Below are positions 24,801 to 34,131 of a stretch of DNA of 64,000 bases, piece by piece. The position numbers were made by a program, and so were the translations under genes. The first letter of the stretch is position 1. Each line of letters starts with the position of its first letter. The notes below the pieces were generated by a model. It saw only the letters and a program-made list of their open reading frames with translations, was not told the origin of the DNA and searched no databases. Source of the stretch: Amoebophrya sp. A120. Lineage: Eukaryota; Sar; Dinophyceae; Syndiniales; Amoebophryaceae. Where the stretch lies: contig CAJINV010000007.1 of NCBI GenBank assembly GCA_905178155.1, positions 1,581,341 through 1,645,340 on the forward strand, written 5' to 3'.

Positions 24801-25136
24801 ATGCGTCACGGCAAAGACGCCCTCTTTCTCGAGGATGAGAAGAAGCAAGAGCGAATGAGGACTTTGCGGAAGGACATCTTCGGCGAAGAGGAAGCGCTGA
24901 AGCGTGAAAATGAGGCAGAGCAACAGCATCCCATTGGACCCCAGGAAGACCCGTCTTCCCTCAAGCGAAAGCGCGGCAACAGCTCGGGAAACTCGCCTCC
25001 AGGAGGCGGTACAACTGGTGGAGACCACACGACGGGATCAAAACGCGCGAAGACCGGAGCAGCGGGAACGCATTGGTGGCAGGAAGTGCCAGTTGGTCCT
25101 GTTGATGAAGCCACCGGGGCTGCACTGGGCTGGTAG
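12829..25136 (+). CDS. Ankyrin-repeat / class II-type histone deacetylase fusion
   Basis: A Zn-dependent lysine deacetylase with N-terminal ankyrin repeats, about 1,875 residues. Exons: 12829 to about 13297; about 13384-13511 and 13547-13627; 15112-15178; 15444-15729; 17175-17227; 17443-17500; 17740-17904; 18113-18662; 18971-19029; 19300-20222; 20601-20965; 21216-21311; 21524-21575; 21920-23285; 23671-24038; 24334-24491; 24751-25136. Ankyrin units are visible at 15671-15729 plus 17175 on (NRTALHCACIAGKPEF/VKAIL), around 17740-17850, and at 18563-19029 (QTALHLACDIGSAKAVKLLL, MPIHYAI). The deacetylase has RPPGHHMG (about 23085), GFCLLNNVAIGAA, VDFDVHHGNGTE (about 23240-23280), SAGFDGH (24037-24355) and LEGGY (about 24465), so the His pair and Zn ligands are present and it should be active. 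Acidic, disordered linkers suggest nuclear chromatin work. The exon 1 to 2 junction is unresolved. Other gaps are introners or GT-AG introns in consistent phase. Confidence 0.88.
13911..13988 (+). repeat. 78-bp direct repeat, copy 1, spanning a 3' splice site
   Basis: Begins AACTACAG and ends GTCGATAT. It matches 15104-15181 with two substitutions. It contains the acceptor ACTACAG and an exon piece coding VPADDGSGAPPLPGTTNGAG. In this copy the exon frame runs on into the GC-rich insert. Confidence 0.85.
13989..15103. mobile_element. GC-rich insert between 78-bp direct repeats
   Basis: 1,115 bp of clearly higher G+C than the flanks, lying inside the ankyrin-HDAC gene between two near-identical 78-bp repeats. 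It contains inverted copies of GAATACCAAAGTC (14408-14420 and 14457-14469) and further GAATACCAA words at about 14513 and 15085. Long frames are open on both strands, as expected from base composition, and none is a recognisable protein. The insert may be a transposed or foreign fragment, or the remains of a segmental duplication. Confidence 0.5.
15104..15181 (+). repeat. 78-bp direct repeat, copy 2, spanning a 3' splice site
   Basis: Second copy of 13911-13988. Here the exon (15112-15178) leads straight into an introner and then into the ankyrin exon at 15444 in frame, so this is likely the working copy. Confidence 0.85.
15179..15438 (+). mobile_element. Introner, CAAGAAA..AACACC family
   Basis: 260 bp. 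The left arm TATCCAAGAAAGCAACACCA is imperfectly inverse to the right arm ending GGTGTTTTTTGCTTGAATA. Target copies gtcga (15174-15178) and gtcct (15439-15443) match at three of five bases. Exact removal joins GTC-GA to C-GAC-CAG in frame. Confidence 0.65.
16112..16198 (+). repeat. Duplicated ankyrin exon, copy without introner
   Basis: 87 bp matching 17169-17227 plus 17443-17470 with four substitutions. It includes the acceptor CACCAG and codes VKAILWDLAPNNSTREKLLS. At the position where the second copy holds an introner, this copy reads GGGAAAAACTTCTGAG uninterrupted. It lacks the rest of the exon and its GT donor, so it is probably a relic or alternative exon. Confidence 0.85.
16199..17168. 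other. Spacer between the duplicated exon copies
   Basis: About 970 bp that lie in an intron if copy 2 is used. The first 200 bases are GC-rich. The word GCATC(C/G/A)GAGCA recurs in direct form near 16355, 16492, 16921 and 17026 and inverted near 16447. No protein is recognised. Confidence 0.5.
17228..17437 (+). mobile_element. Introner, AAAGAAAAAAAG family, with an empty-site partner
   Basis: 210 bp. The left arm TATCAAAGAAAAAAAGTTCG and following GTCACGG are inverse to the right arm TGTGACAAACTTTTTTCTCTCCATA. The target aaact is identical at 17223-17227 and 17438-17442. The duplicated exon at 16112-16198 carries a single aaact at the same place. Confidence 0.9.
18663..18965 (+). mobile_element. 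Introner, CACG.AAAAAAGTG family
   Basis: 303 bp. The left arm TATCACACGCAAAAAAGTG pairs with the inverted right arm TATCCCACGAAAAAAAAGTG. Target copies aaact (18658-18662) and cagct (18966-18970) match at three of five. Exact removal joins ...CDKAN/CMPIHYAI in frame within an ankyrin unit. Confidence 0.75.
19030..19294 (+). mobile_element. Introner, ATGTCTGGGTCTGGAA family
   Basis: 265 bp. The arms share TATGGATTGCAAATAT (left, and right inverted), then the CTGG block. Target copies are tcgcg (19025-19029) and ccgcg (19295-19299). Exact removal joins ...FDTIA/SVTPLEYI in frame. A GT-AG pair inside the arms (donor ATAT/GTCTGG, acceptor CTCCAG) would also keep the frame with extra residues. 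Confidence 0.8.
20223..20595 (+). mobile_element. Introner, AAAAATCCCCC family
   Basis: 373 bp. The left arm TATCAAAATGAAAAATCCCC resembles the inverted right arm TATCCTAAGGAAAAACCCCC, with about five extra bases at the right end. Target copies are gacgg (20218-20222) and gatgg (20596-20600). Exact removal joins ...EDEDG/VSFDIDEED in frame. Confidence 0.65.
20966..21210 (+). mobile_element. Introner, AAAAAAACTG..GTG family
   Basis: 245 bp. The left arm TATCCAGGAAAAAAACTGCG and the inverted right arm TATGCAAAAAAAAAGTGTG are related. The target tgcgt is identical at 20961-20965 and 21211-21215. Exact removal joins ...IPEEIA/FVLKHYAD in frame. Confidence 0.8.
21312..21518 (+). mobile_element. 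Introner, ACAAAAGTA family
   Basis: 207 bp. The left arm TATGCATTGAACAAAAGTAC and the inverted right arm TATGCATCACAAAAGTAGCG are related. Target copies are cgaca (21307-21311) and cgaaa (21519-21523). Exact removal joins ...QELPHD/KLFDHF in frame. Confidence 0.8.
21576..21914 (+). mobile_element. Introner, GAGTAAAA..CCCCAC family
   Basis: 339 bp. The left arm TATCGCATGAGTAAAAGCCT, followed by CCCCAC and further on CCCCAGAG, is loosely inverse to the right end CTCCGGGGTGG...GCACAGGATA. Target copies are gaact (21571-21575) and gaagt (21915-21919). Exact removal joins ...KDFWEE/LCLRSEGD in frame. Only 52 coding bases separate it from the previous introner. Confidence 0.75.
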
Positions 25137-26181
25137 AAGAAGTGAAGATGACTACTACACGAAGATTCATCTGACTGCATCTGCATTTTTATGCCAGAAG
25201 ATCAACATCATGAAGATGATGAAAACGCAAAACGCGCGTCGGTCCTCCTCCCTCGCAGGGCCGACACTTTCAAAGAAACAGCCTTTCTGTGCTTACAACA
25301 GAAGAAAAGTCAACATGGATGATGAATCTATTTTCATGATAAGCATCAAGAGCAAAACAGTTGAAGACCCATAGATGAAACAGAAGGAAGAACTCAGGGT
25401 ACATGTGACAACGAAACTTCACATGACAATAAAGAAAATTTTCAAAGCTAATTGCGTGCGTAAACGATTCAGTAGATCTAGATTCCGACTGAATATATAC
25501 GTCACTCCCTTGATGATCGTGACGTTTGAGACAGCAAGTTTAAGCCGGGATTTGCTTGACAACAAGTTGCTCTATTCTTGTGTTCCAATTCCTCTTCATT
25601 ACCGAACTTCGTCCCGGTGGAGATCGAGCAGCCAATTTATATATTAGCAGCATACGTAGGGTAGAGCATGAGCAGCTACGAGCTACGAACCTCTGTCGTC
25701 TGGACGCCATAACTCGTCCCTTTCGTTTTGAACTTGAAGAATGATTATATCAAGGCGTTGATGTTGTCTTGTTCAGCATGATGCCCTTTTTGTCTTCATA
25801 GACGGCGATCATTGGTGGGAAGGAAAAATGAAAATATGGCGTACTCCCCACCTCGTTTCCAGCAGGTAATTCTGCGACGACCGGCGTAGCTTCTTTCAGT
25901 TTTTGTCTCGGCGCTTGCTTCATTTCCTAGAAGAAGCAGCAACTGGATCCGGCTGAAAAATTAGGCAATTATTGGAGAAACTACAAAGTGTCGCCGAGGA
26001 CATTATACCACACGACACCAAATCCGCTTCAGCTGTTCCTGCGCACCTCCAGGAAATAAGACACGTAACAAAGAAGAGATTTATTTTCCTGCGCACCAGG
26101 GAAGACACGTATCGATTTTTTTGGACCAGCAACTACATCTGATGTCATCAGACAGACGAGAGAAACAGGACTAAATTCGAA
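25137..26181. other. Intergenic region, nothing recognised
   Basis: Only short frames without protein character occur between the end of the ankyrin-HDAC gene and the ATG at 26182. No repeats or introner ends were found. Confidence 0.5.
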
Positions 26182-29100
26182 ATGGAATTTCAAAACCTGC
26201 TCTCCGACGCGTCCGCGTTCAAAAGACGGCAGTCGGAGTTGACGAAGCCGATTCTCTATGCAGTGCAAAAGCATCGTACTCGTATAAATGCATTACAAAT
26301 TTCCTCAGCATGACAAATAAAATCTGTCATGCGGATTTGCCTTCAGAAAAAGATTTGTAATGCAACACTTGCATTTATTATACGAATGCGATACTTTTGC
26401 ACAGGATATTCTCGCACCGAAAGGAGCTGCGCCTTTTCTGGAGGCACGACAGGAGCGGCCCCGACGGAGGACCACGGCGGAATTCTTGGGGCAGGAGAAA
26501 AATCAATTTCTTGAGTGGAATGATCATGCTATAGTACCGACGAGCCAGGCACCACACAACATCACGCCGCGCCACCCTGGACAAACTGGAGTTTGTTTCA
26601 GCCCGCGGAAAGCGAGGATCAAAAATCCGAATCATGGCTCTTCAGCAGCAACCTCCTCTTCCTCGTCTTCTTCAGCTGCTGCTACCACACGAATGAATAA
26701 AAATAATTATGTGCTGGGAGAGCCTGCTGACCTTGGCCCGGCGATGACGAGAAGGAACCACGCCGCTGCGCCCACTGGAGGTCCTCCTCCTGGTGGTCCA
26801 ATCGAGCGCGGCAGGATGAAAAATCCAATGCAGCGGCTCCTGCGAATGAAAATCGATGAAATGGCACGGGTATCAAATGCAAATAGGAATATGTCCGAGT
26901 GGTCCACCTCTGGAGAGTTTCAGAAGTTGAAGTTTGTCATGCGGCTGCTCTACGGTGGCCCATCCCCATGAGGTCTGAAATGCAGGACCTAACATCTTCG
27001 CAGTTTCTGCATCAAGGTCTCTTTTTTACCTAGCCACGAGCACGATGTAGACACGCGGTATCAACTTGACCAAATATTAGTCACTTGCAGTCACGCAAGA
27101 CAAATTTTTTTATTAGATCAAACTCAGATGAAGACACATCACAAATTCTTCCAGACGACGCAGACTGACATATTTTGAATGTATAGTGGGACGAGGGCGA
27201 GGCGACGTCGAGAGGGGCTGCAGAAAATTTATTGTCGCAGGAACATCGTGATCAGCAACACGACCTACACAATACTGTACAGCAACCGCCGCCCACATCA
27301 AGCACTGTTTCGTCGCCTTGCGCATTAAATAGTAAACCCGCTACTTCCAAAAGAGTCTCCCGGCACGTCAAACTCGAAAAAACCTTATCCTGAGTAAAAA
27401 CGCACCCACACCAGAGTCAGGATGGGGATTTTGCAACACAAACCTAAGAGTTTTGTGAGTCACGCATGACAAGTTGCAGTTCGACGTAGTGTAGTGCAGG
27501 TTAGCAAGTGCAGCCGCATCACAGAGTCGTCTGCTCATCCTGTTCACAGGATCACAAATTCCAAAACACGATTGCAAATGGCTCTCATGGGGATGCGCAT
27601 TACAAGTCTTCCTGTCTTTGCAAATCTGCATTACAACTCTGGTGTGGGTACATTTTTACTCAGGATAAACCTCTATCGTCCTGAGTAAAAACCGGGCCCA
27701 CTTCGACACCCAGAGTCAAGATGGGGAATCTTCATCTAAGTACACAAATCGACAACTTTAACGAGTTTTCAGAATATCCCTATGATGAAGACAAAGAAAA
27801 GCATCATGACTTCTTCTTAGATAACAGTCGAAATAAATGGTCCCCATGTTGGGGATCATGCGCAGGAGAAACATTGTAGGCATGCAGATCCAGATCATCA
27901 TTTGCATAGTACAGCTCTGGGGCGGGGACGTCCACGTTTTTTCACACCGGATAACCTCCTCCACAAGGTTGCCCTGCAGTCCGGCAACGCACACCACGCA
28001 GAAGAGGCGGTCCGGCAACGCACACCACGCAGAAGAGAAGAGAGGAGCGTCTCTACACGACCGACGAGAACTGCAGGGAGGTGACCTTGACGAAGGTCCT
28101 CTGCTGTATCGAACGGAAAGGATCGAAGGTGCCTACGTTTCATCCTCACCCGCAAGAACGCGAGATGTGTCTGCGTCTAGAAGCCCTGGTGTTGACAGAA
28201 CTAGAACTACTACTACGTCTTCAAAAGCAGGAGTAGATCTAGATGACCAGGTACCGCCAACAAAGAGCCACGAGGTCGTGGAACTAGAACATGAAAAATC
28301 CCTAGCCGGCGCCACTCACGCGGCGGAAGCTGCGAAACAAGACTGGCAGTTGGCACGGGAGGAGCTGGAGCGGGTGCAGGCGGAGACGAAAGCGCGGACG
28401 GCACGGATGCAGTACTTGGAAGAGTACACGTATTTTGCCACGGAGGGCGGAGTGAATGAATCAGCGGGCGCTACTAGCACGTTGTGCAGCTCTTACAGCG
28501 GCATTTTAGAAGGACACTCGGGGTCTTCACCTGCGCATTATGATCATGATCAAAAGAGAGCCCCTCTTGCAAAAGGCAGCACGGCAGCGACGCCTACTGC
28601 AAGAAGAGTGGCGTCAACTACTACATCATCTCCCGGCGGACGGCTGGTGTTCTCCCCGAACCGAAGCAGGGGCCGAGGACAGCTTAATACAGGCATAAAA
28701 GCCTCGGGAAATAAGTACAAGATCACCAGCTCCACCGCGGGTTTGTTGCAGGAGGAAAAGAAACGGCAAATGCAGAAGCTAGAGGACGAGATTGCCGACT
28801 TAATCGACGCCTTGAACGAGGAGCGAAGTAGGACGAAGAAGAGCGAAGGAACTACGCAAATAGCAGACGCAGATAAAGTTCTTTCTCCAAAAACTGCAGG
28901 GTGGAAAAATGACAAAGAAGTTAAACCAGCAGACACTACCAGCTGCAAAACGCCTGTTAGAAATGCGCAGCTCCAGGACCAGAGGAAAATAAATCCGAGC
29001 AACATCGCGAGCTCCTGCGATGATCCGTGTAGAACCGCTGGCTCTACTTCAATGCGGGGGGAGGAACATCAACATGCTGCATCAACATCATCTCTCCCGA

Positions 29101-32100
29101 TCATGACGACCGGCATGCTGGTGGAGGAGAACTACAGCGAAACAGCGGCCTGTCGCCTCGGCGACCACGACGAGCGAGACCGTAGTTTTACTGCTGAGCA
29201 AAAAGTAGATGACACGACTCGCAGCTCCTCTGGAGGGCATTTTGAGCAACCACATCGCGCAGACCACCGCGGCGCTCGTTCTCCTCGACGAGGACCAAGG
29301 TCCCCGCACAAGACCGAGGATTTGGATCATGTTTATGTTGGGTCAGGATCATCACATTCACATCTTCATCCTCGTCCTGCTGCTGGTGCTGATCTCGTCC
29401 CTGCCGAAGAAGTAAGTCGTGAAGACGACAACAACTACCCAACACCAGCAGCTGTAGCTCCACCTACAACGGTGAAGATAACAAACACAAACTCGGAGCT
29501 GCTTGCGCTCGACCAGCTTCTCACGGAACTTCACGTAGAGTACGAGCGCGTAACCGTCCCCCTTGAGTTTTTGAAGCACAAAAAAGCCGCGCTCGAGTCC
29601 CTCGAGAAGCACGTACAGGCTTGCTTTGCGCACATGGAAAAACGCGCGCCAAAAGTGTTGGAAAAGCGGACCGCCGCGCGGGATCTGAGGCGGATCTTGG
29701 TGCAAATGTTCTCCGCCAGCATGCAGGGGTAATATAGCACGTTTGTGACTTCTTCTCTTGATATCAGCTCATTGCAGTTTCAGTTCCTTCTCTGGTGCTA
29801 TGTGCTTCAGTTACAAGAAGAAAAGCAGCTTGTTGCTTATCGTTATCCCTACGCGTAGTTTGTTTGTGCTGGTTGTATTGTGTAGCAAAGGTGTAGCTCA
29901 TCTGGGCACTGCTGCATGCCTCATGGAAGGTATGCAGCAAATGGAATCAACGTGTCGAAGAAATAAACACAAAAATGAAAATCGAAAAATCCAGGTCTGT
30001 CGCAGAGTGGGACAGCTTGGCCGAGCAGCTGCAGAACATCCTGTTGCTAGGTCAACTTTACGCAAATGAGCAAGTAGAAAACGCTGGAAGAAAGCAAGAA
30101 GTTTTTATGTCAACATCTTCACTCGTCGCAGACGAGGACCAGCTAAAACACCGGAAAATCCTCGAGCAGGCCGAACTCGCGCATTTTTTTGCGGAAGCCA
30201 TTCTGCAAGACCAACAGCAAAACTCCGTGCAGCTCGAAGAAGAAAAGGAAAAGCTATCCGCCTGCTGTCAAGAGGACAAGCAATATCTCCAAGACTTGGA
30301 GCTCAGCACCCTGCGGAATGCGTGCGCGGTATTGCTTCGCCTGAAACGAAGAAAGCGAAGGGATAAGGTGAAACAGCTGGAGCTGAAGGAGAAATTCGAC
30401 GTGGAAGCCGGGAAGATAATCGCGAAGGAAAAGCAATTCGATTGGAACACAAGATTGATGGAATCGGAATTCCGCACCAAAGAGCAGGAACTTGAGCTGG
30501 AATGGTCAAACAACTACATCGCCACGCCGGGCGGCGGGAGCGGAACCTTTACCTCGCGCACAGGTCCTCGTGGAGCTGCGGCTCATGCTGGCGGTCCTGG
30601 TCCTCCAGGGGTGACATCTTCAAAGAAATTCCCTTCCACGAACGATCCACCGGGGTTCTCTTTGTTGCTGCTCTCCAAAAATGCTCCGGCCGCGCCCCCC
30701 CAGCACGCGACTTCTAATCTTCCGGCCCTCCTTACCAACCAGAACCACCGGAAGACGCATTCGTTTCTGGTGGACCGGATCAACCGTCTGCAGAAACAGC
30801 TGGACAACGAGGAAGCAGACATTGCGAAATTACAGCAGATGGGGCAGCAGGTTGCTGCATCGAAAAACCCCGAAGACGAGGAGCAAATCTATGGCGTTCT
30901 CAAACGCGGCTACATTGCTCGCCTATTTTACATGATTTCGTTTGCCAGACAAAACCCCGATATAGATACGCACACGTCGATCCAAGCTCCTTCGCATATT
31001 AAAATTAATTGCAAGTAGTTCTCGATGCGCGCTTCTTAATATTAGCATGGACTGAAAAATTCGTATCAGTTTCAAATGTGCAACGTGCGTCTTGAAGACG
31101 CGCAAACTCCGCCTACCCCTTCACTTTGGCTATTTCTGCATCAGAAATCAATCGTAACAGCGACCAATCATGCAATACGTTTGAGAACAACTCTATAAGG
31201 GCGCCGCTTTCGTCACCGATGCGATCCAGCTGCAGATGACGGAGCATTTCGCGGTTCTAGAGCATTTGCGCAAGCAGGACTGTCTGGAACTGAAAAACTC
31301 GTCGAACCAGAAAGAGACGGAGAAGGTTCTTGCTACCGGCATCCCCTACCACCGCCAGCTGGGGGAGCAGAAGCAAGCGACCGCCGTGCAGACGGAGGGT
31401 AATGTGGGGTTTGTGGCCTGCCAGAACGTTTACGATTCCAGTACAGCCTCTGGCTTTCTTGCTACTGGCGGATCTCTGACCACCTCCGATCACCACTACA
31501 ACGTCAGTGGCTATCATGCTGGTGGGGCAACGAAGATAAGCGGTGGATCAACTACGTGGGGTAGTAGTACTATCGGTGTTGATGGTCTCCTCAGGGCGGG
31601 GAACAATAAGGGGAACAACAATTATGCCCCCGCTGGAAAAACAAAAATAAAGCTGCATGTATTGAAGAACTCTTCTGACGAGTTGCAAATCCGGGTATTG
31701 ACGGGCTTGGAGGCGAGGAGCGAGCAGCAACTTTGCGTTGTGAAACTGTCTCCGGAAAACCACTTCGACCAACACGTGGTTGCAGCTGGTGCCCGCCAGC
31801 CCGGTACAACTAGATATCACAAGAAAAAACTGTTTCACGTAGAAACTTGTGATGCATAGAAAAATGCAACACAGACGCAACATCTGTCTTGCTACACATG
31901 CAAGACCACTTTGGGTTTTTAAACGTTTTTTGCCTTGGGAAGCACGCATGGCAAGTTTTCTGTCGTCATGTGCCTTCACGAAGTGCAAATTTTGCAAAAT
32001 CCTTACAGTGTCAGTGAATGTGAAACACTTTTTTCTTTACGATACGAGAGGCCACAATAGTAATCAGGGCCTGCTGCACCATGATCAATATCGTGGTCCC

Positions 32101-32898
32101 AAGGGCGCAGGAGCTGCTGATGCTCCTACGGGTGCAGCTGGAGTAGACCACCGTCGACAGGAAGTTATAAACACCGAGTCCTTGTCGTCGCACTCGTACG
32201 AGGAAGCGGACGCGATTCCCGGGGGCAGTTTGTTTTTCCTCGCTCCCTTCGAAGGGATACTTCTGGACTCGGTTTATTTTTCCGGGTCGGGGACCGCTAC
32301 CGAAACCGAAGATCCTGCCGCAAACTTCGATCGTTTTCAGGCCGAACTGCAAAGGGAGGAGAACGAGGGGGAGGCGGTTTTGTGGCGGAAGCGAGGCGAA
32401 CGGCTCGCGGAACTGGTAGACTTGGATTTGCGGAACCTGGCGCAGCCCGAGATCTTTTTGAGAGAGCAACGGCTTGCTGCCGCTGGAAGCAGGTGTTGTC
32501 TGCACAAAGCTCCTTCTACTGCTACTCCAACACCTCTTTCCTTGTTTACGAGACAGCAACTAGTATCAACAACACAACCTCCGGACTTCGGTGCGATGCT
32601 GATTCGAGAAGTTCTGACAATCGACTTGACGGCGGCTGTATGCATAATTGCAAAAGGATCGTGCTCAGTATTGATCACATATACAAACAAACCTTTTCCA
32701 GAAGTTGATGAAAGTGAAAAGTGCAAGTTATTATACTTGATGCCAAATGATGTAGAAGTAGATGTAGTACGTAAGAACCACTCCCCACGACTGCGTCGTG
32801 GGGCAAGGCTGATTTGCATTGCTGCTGGGCCAAGTTTGGAGCTATTGCGTGCATTGCAAGCAGTTTCTGCTTGGTTAGTGAAAACAGGCAACAGGTAG
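26182..32898 (+). CDS. Large coiled-coil protein of unknown function
   Basis: Exons 26182-26256, 26414-26870, 27191-27385, 27673 (one base), 27959-29728, 29995-30895, 31200-31814 and 32050-32898 give 4,863 nt, or 1,620 residues, in one frame. The start is an ATG in a purine-rich context (CGAAATGG). Gaps are introners except 29729-29994, an ordinary GTAATA...CCAG intron. The exon edges at 30895 and 31200 are a GT-AG pair just inside an introner-like pair of arms. Heptad-rich stretches are seen at about residues 357-400, 505-537, 875-1005 and 1092-1120; the rest is Ser/Thr/Pro/Gly-rich linker. The C-terminal 280 residues (from 32050) look more globular. No enzymatic motif was seen. A scaffold or cytoskeletal role is only a guess from the coiled coils. 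Confidence 0.8.
26257..26408 (+). mobile_element. Introner, GTGCAAAAGTATCG family
   Basis: 152 bp. The left arm TATGCAGTGCAAAAGCATCG is inverse to the right arm CGATACTTTTGCACAGGATA, and the pairing continues through ATAAATGC. The target ttctc is identical at 26252-26256 and 26409-26413. Exact removal joins ...LTKPIL/APKGAA in frame. Confidence 0.9.
26871..27185 (+). mobile_element. Introner, degenerate ATATGTC family
   Basis: 315 bp. The left arm TATCAAATGCAAATAGGAAT, followed by ATGTCCGAGTGG, corresponds to the inverted right arm TATACATTCAAAATATGTCA. Target copies acggg (26866-26870) and gtggg (27186-27190) share the ggg. Exact removal joins ...DEMAR/DEGEAT in frame. Confidence 0.7.
27386..27667 (+). 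mobile_element. Introner, first of a back-to-back pair
   Basis: 282 bp. The left end TATCCTGAGTAAAAACGCAC is inverse to the right end GTGGGTACATTTTTACTCAGGATA, with CCAGAGT/ACTCTGG further in. The target aacct is identical at 27381-27385 and 27668-27672. The next introner begins seven bases after this one ends. Confidence 0.9.
27674..27953 (+). mobile_element. Introner, second of a back-to-back pair
   Basis: 280 bp. The left end TATCGTCCTGAGTAAAAACC is related to the inverted right end TATCCGGTGTGAAAAAACGT. The target acctc is identical at 27669-27673 and 27954-27958, and its left copy overlaps the right target copy of the preceding element. Removal of both elements restores ...EKT/SSTRLP in frame. 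Confidence 0.85.
30890..31197 (+). mobile_element. Introner-like arms around an intron, target copies decayed
   Basis: 308 bp. The left arm TATGGCGTTCTCAAACGCGG is inverse to the right arm, which reads TATAGAGTTGTTCTCAAACG when inverted. Adjacent 5-mers aaatc and agggc match poorly. Both exact removal and GT-AG use (30896-31199) keep the reading frame. This may be an old copy that adopted standard splice sites. Confidence 0.6.
31815..32044 (+). mobile_element. Introner, CAAGAAAAAACTGTTTCAC family
   Basis: 230 bp. The left arm TATCACAAGAAAAAACTGTT is inverse to the right arm ending GTGAAACACTTTTTTCTTTACGATA. Target copies are ctaga (31810-31814) and cgaga (32045-32049). Exact removal joins ...PGTTR/GHNSNQ in frame. 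Confidence 0.85.
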
Positions 32899-34131
32899 TC
32901 ATAGGCGACGCCGTCCGCGGCCGGGCTCACTGATCAAGCTCCAGGTAGTACTGAACTGCCAAGAAGAACCAAAAAAAATAAAAAAAGCCGACGTCTCCAG
33001 GGCAGGGCATTCACCGCGGCCGAAGAAACTGCTTTTCAGAGGCATAAAGCAGCACAGGTCTCGACACAGAATGGAGCCGCAGGCGCCACTGGCTTTTTTT
33101 TGATGCAAAAGTAAAATCCCAAAGGGGAGTTCGAGAAAAAGCACAATAGCAGAGCGAGCAGCTGAATAATAACTCCAAAGCGCGTCCTGTGAAAATATCT
33201 TCTAGCACAAGCAGCGCTCTTTCATCGCACAAGAAAGTAAGGCGCGCACTAAGTGTAAGTCGTGCCTGTGGGCACTTTCGAAATGCGCGCGCGCGCCAGT
33301 GGCACTTTCGAAATAGGCGGCGCGAGCAATGCTTTTAAAACGCCCAGCAAAGCAACGCGCATCAGAAAAGCTTTTGAGCACTTTCGTGCGTCTTGCGTAT
33401 TTTCTGAAAAGTCTTCAGAAGCTTTTCAGTCTTCAGAAGGTCAAAGCTTCTGAAGAATGCGGAAAAAAGGACGCAAAAAGTTGTCGCTTTGGAGACACAA
33501 TTGAAAAACCTTCTGAAGGTTTTCAACCTTCAGAAGGTTGGCCAAAATTGCGACACTTCACTGCCTTTTTTTGTCTAAAAAGTCGGAAAGTCTTCTGAAG
33601 GTCAAAAAAGTGCCACCTTCTGAAGGTTTTCAACCTTCAGAAGATTTCAAAGCGGTCATTTTTCACCTTCTGAAGGTTTTTTTGCTCATTTTCCATCTTT
33701 TTCTTCTGAAGGTCAAAAAAAACCTTCTGAAGGCGTGACCTTCAGAAGAAAAAAATGCTCACGGTTAAACCGATGGTATGCTCGCTCAAGAAAAAGAGGC
33801 TTTTTTCCATTTCTTCTGAATGTTCCAGTGATGATTTTGGACCTTCAGAAGACCTTCAGAAGAGAAAGCTTCTGAAGGTTCAGCAGCAATTTTGCCAAGC
33901 CTTCCCCTTATAGTTATTAGATTGATACAAGTCAAGGTATGTCATGCAAGATGCCGATTTTTAGTACGAGCGCGGTTCTTTTGCAGATGATAATAGACAA
34001 CTGTAGTTGGAAAAAATACGAGAAAAACGTCACCACCGTTTAGAAAAAATCTCGATCATGATGTCGACCAACACAAGAATGGCAGTACATTTCAAAGAAT
34101 CTGTGTTGGCAGGCAGCCCTGTTTTTTGCAG
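32899..34131. other. Intergenic region with palindrome cluster
   Basis: Two copies of GGCACTTTCGAAAT lie near 33268 and 33301, followed by the CTTCWGAAG cluster (separate entry). At about 33959-33985 the sequence ends like the right side of an introner (GTACGAGCGCGGTTCTTTTGCAG) but no left arm was found. No gene is supported. Confidence 0.5.
33413..33877. repeat. Cluster of 15 CTTCWGAAG palindromes
   Basis: The 9-mer CTTCTGAAG occurs eight times and its complement-form CTTCAGAAG seven times within 465 bp, many extended to ACCTTCTGAAGGT. Neighbouring pairs such as ACCTTCTGAAGGT plus AACCTTCAGAAGGTT could form longer hairpins. One further copy (near 33812) has a mismatch. Spacing is irregular. 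The cluster lies between two plus-strand genes. Confidence 0.85.

Noticed and set aside
32647-32690. Possible left introner arm (AATTGCAAAAGGATCGTGCTC)
   Set aside because: No right arm or target copy follows, and the coding frame stays open through it.
33413-33877. CRISPR array
   Set aside because: Repeats are 9-13-bp palindromes with irregular spacing in eukaryotic DNA; no cas genes.
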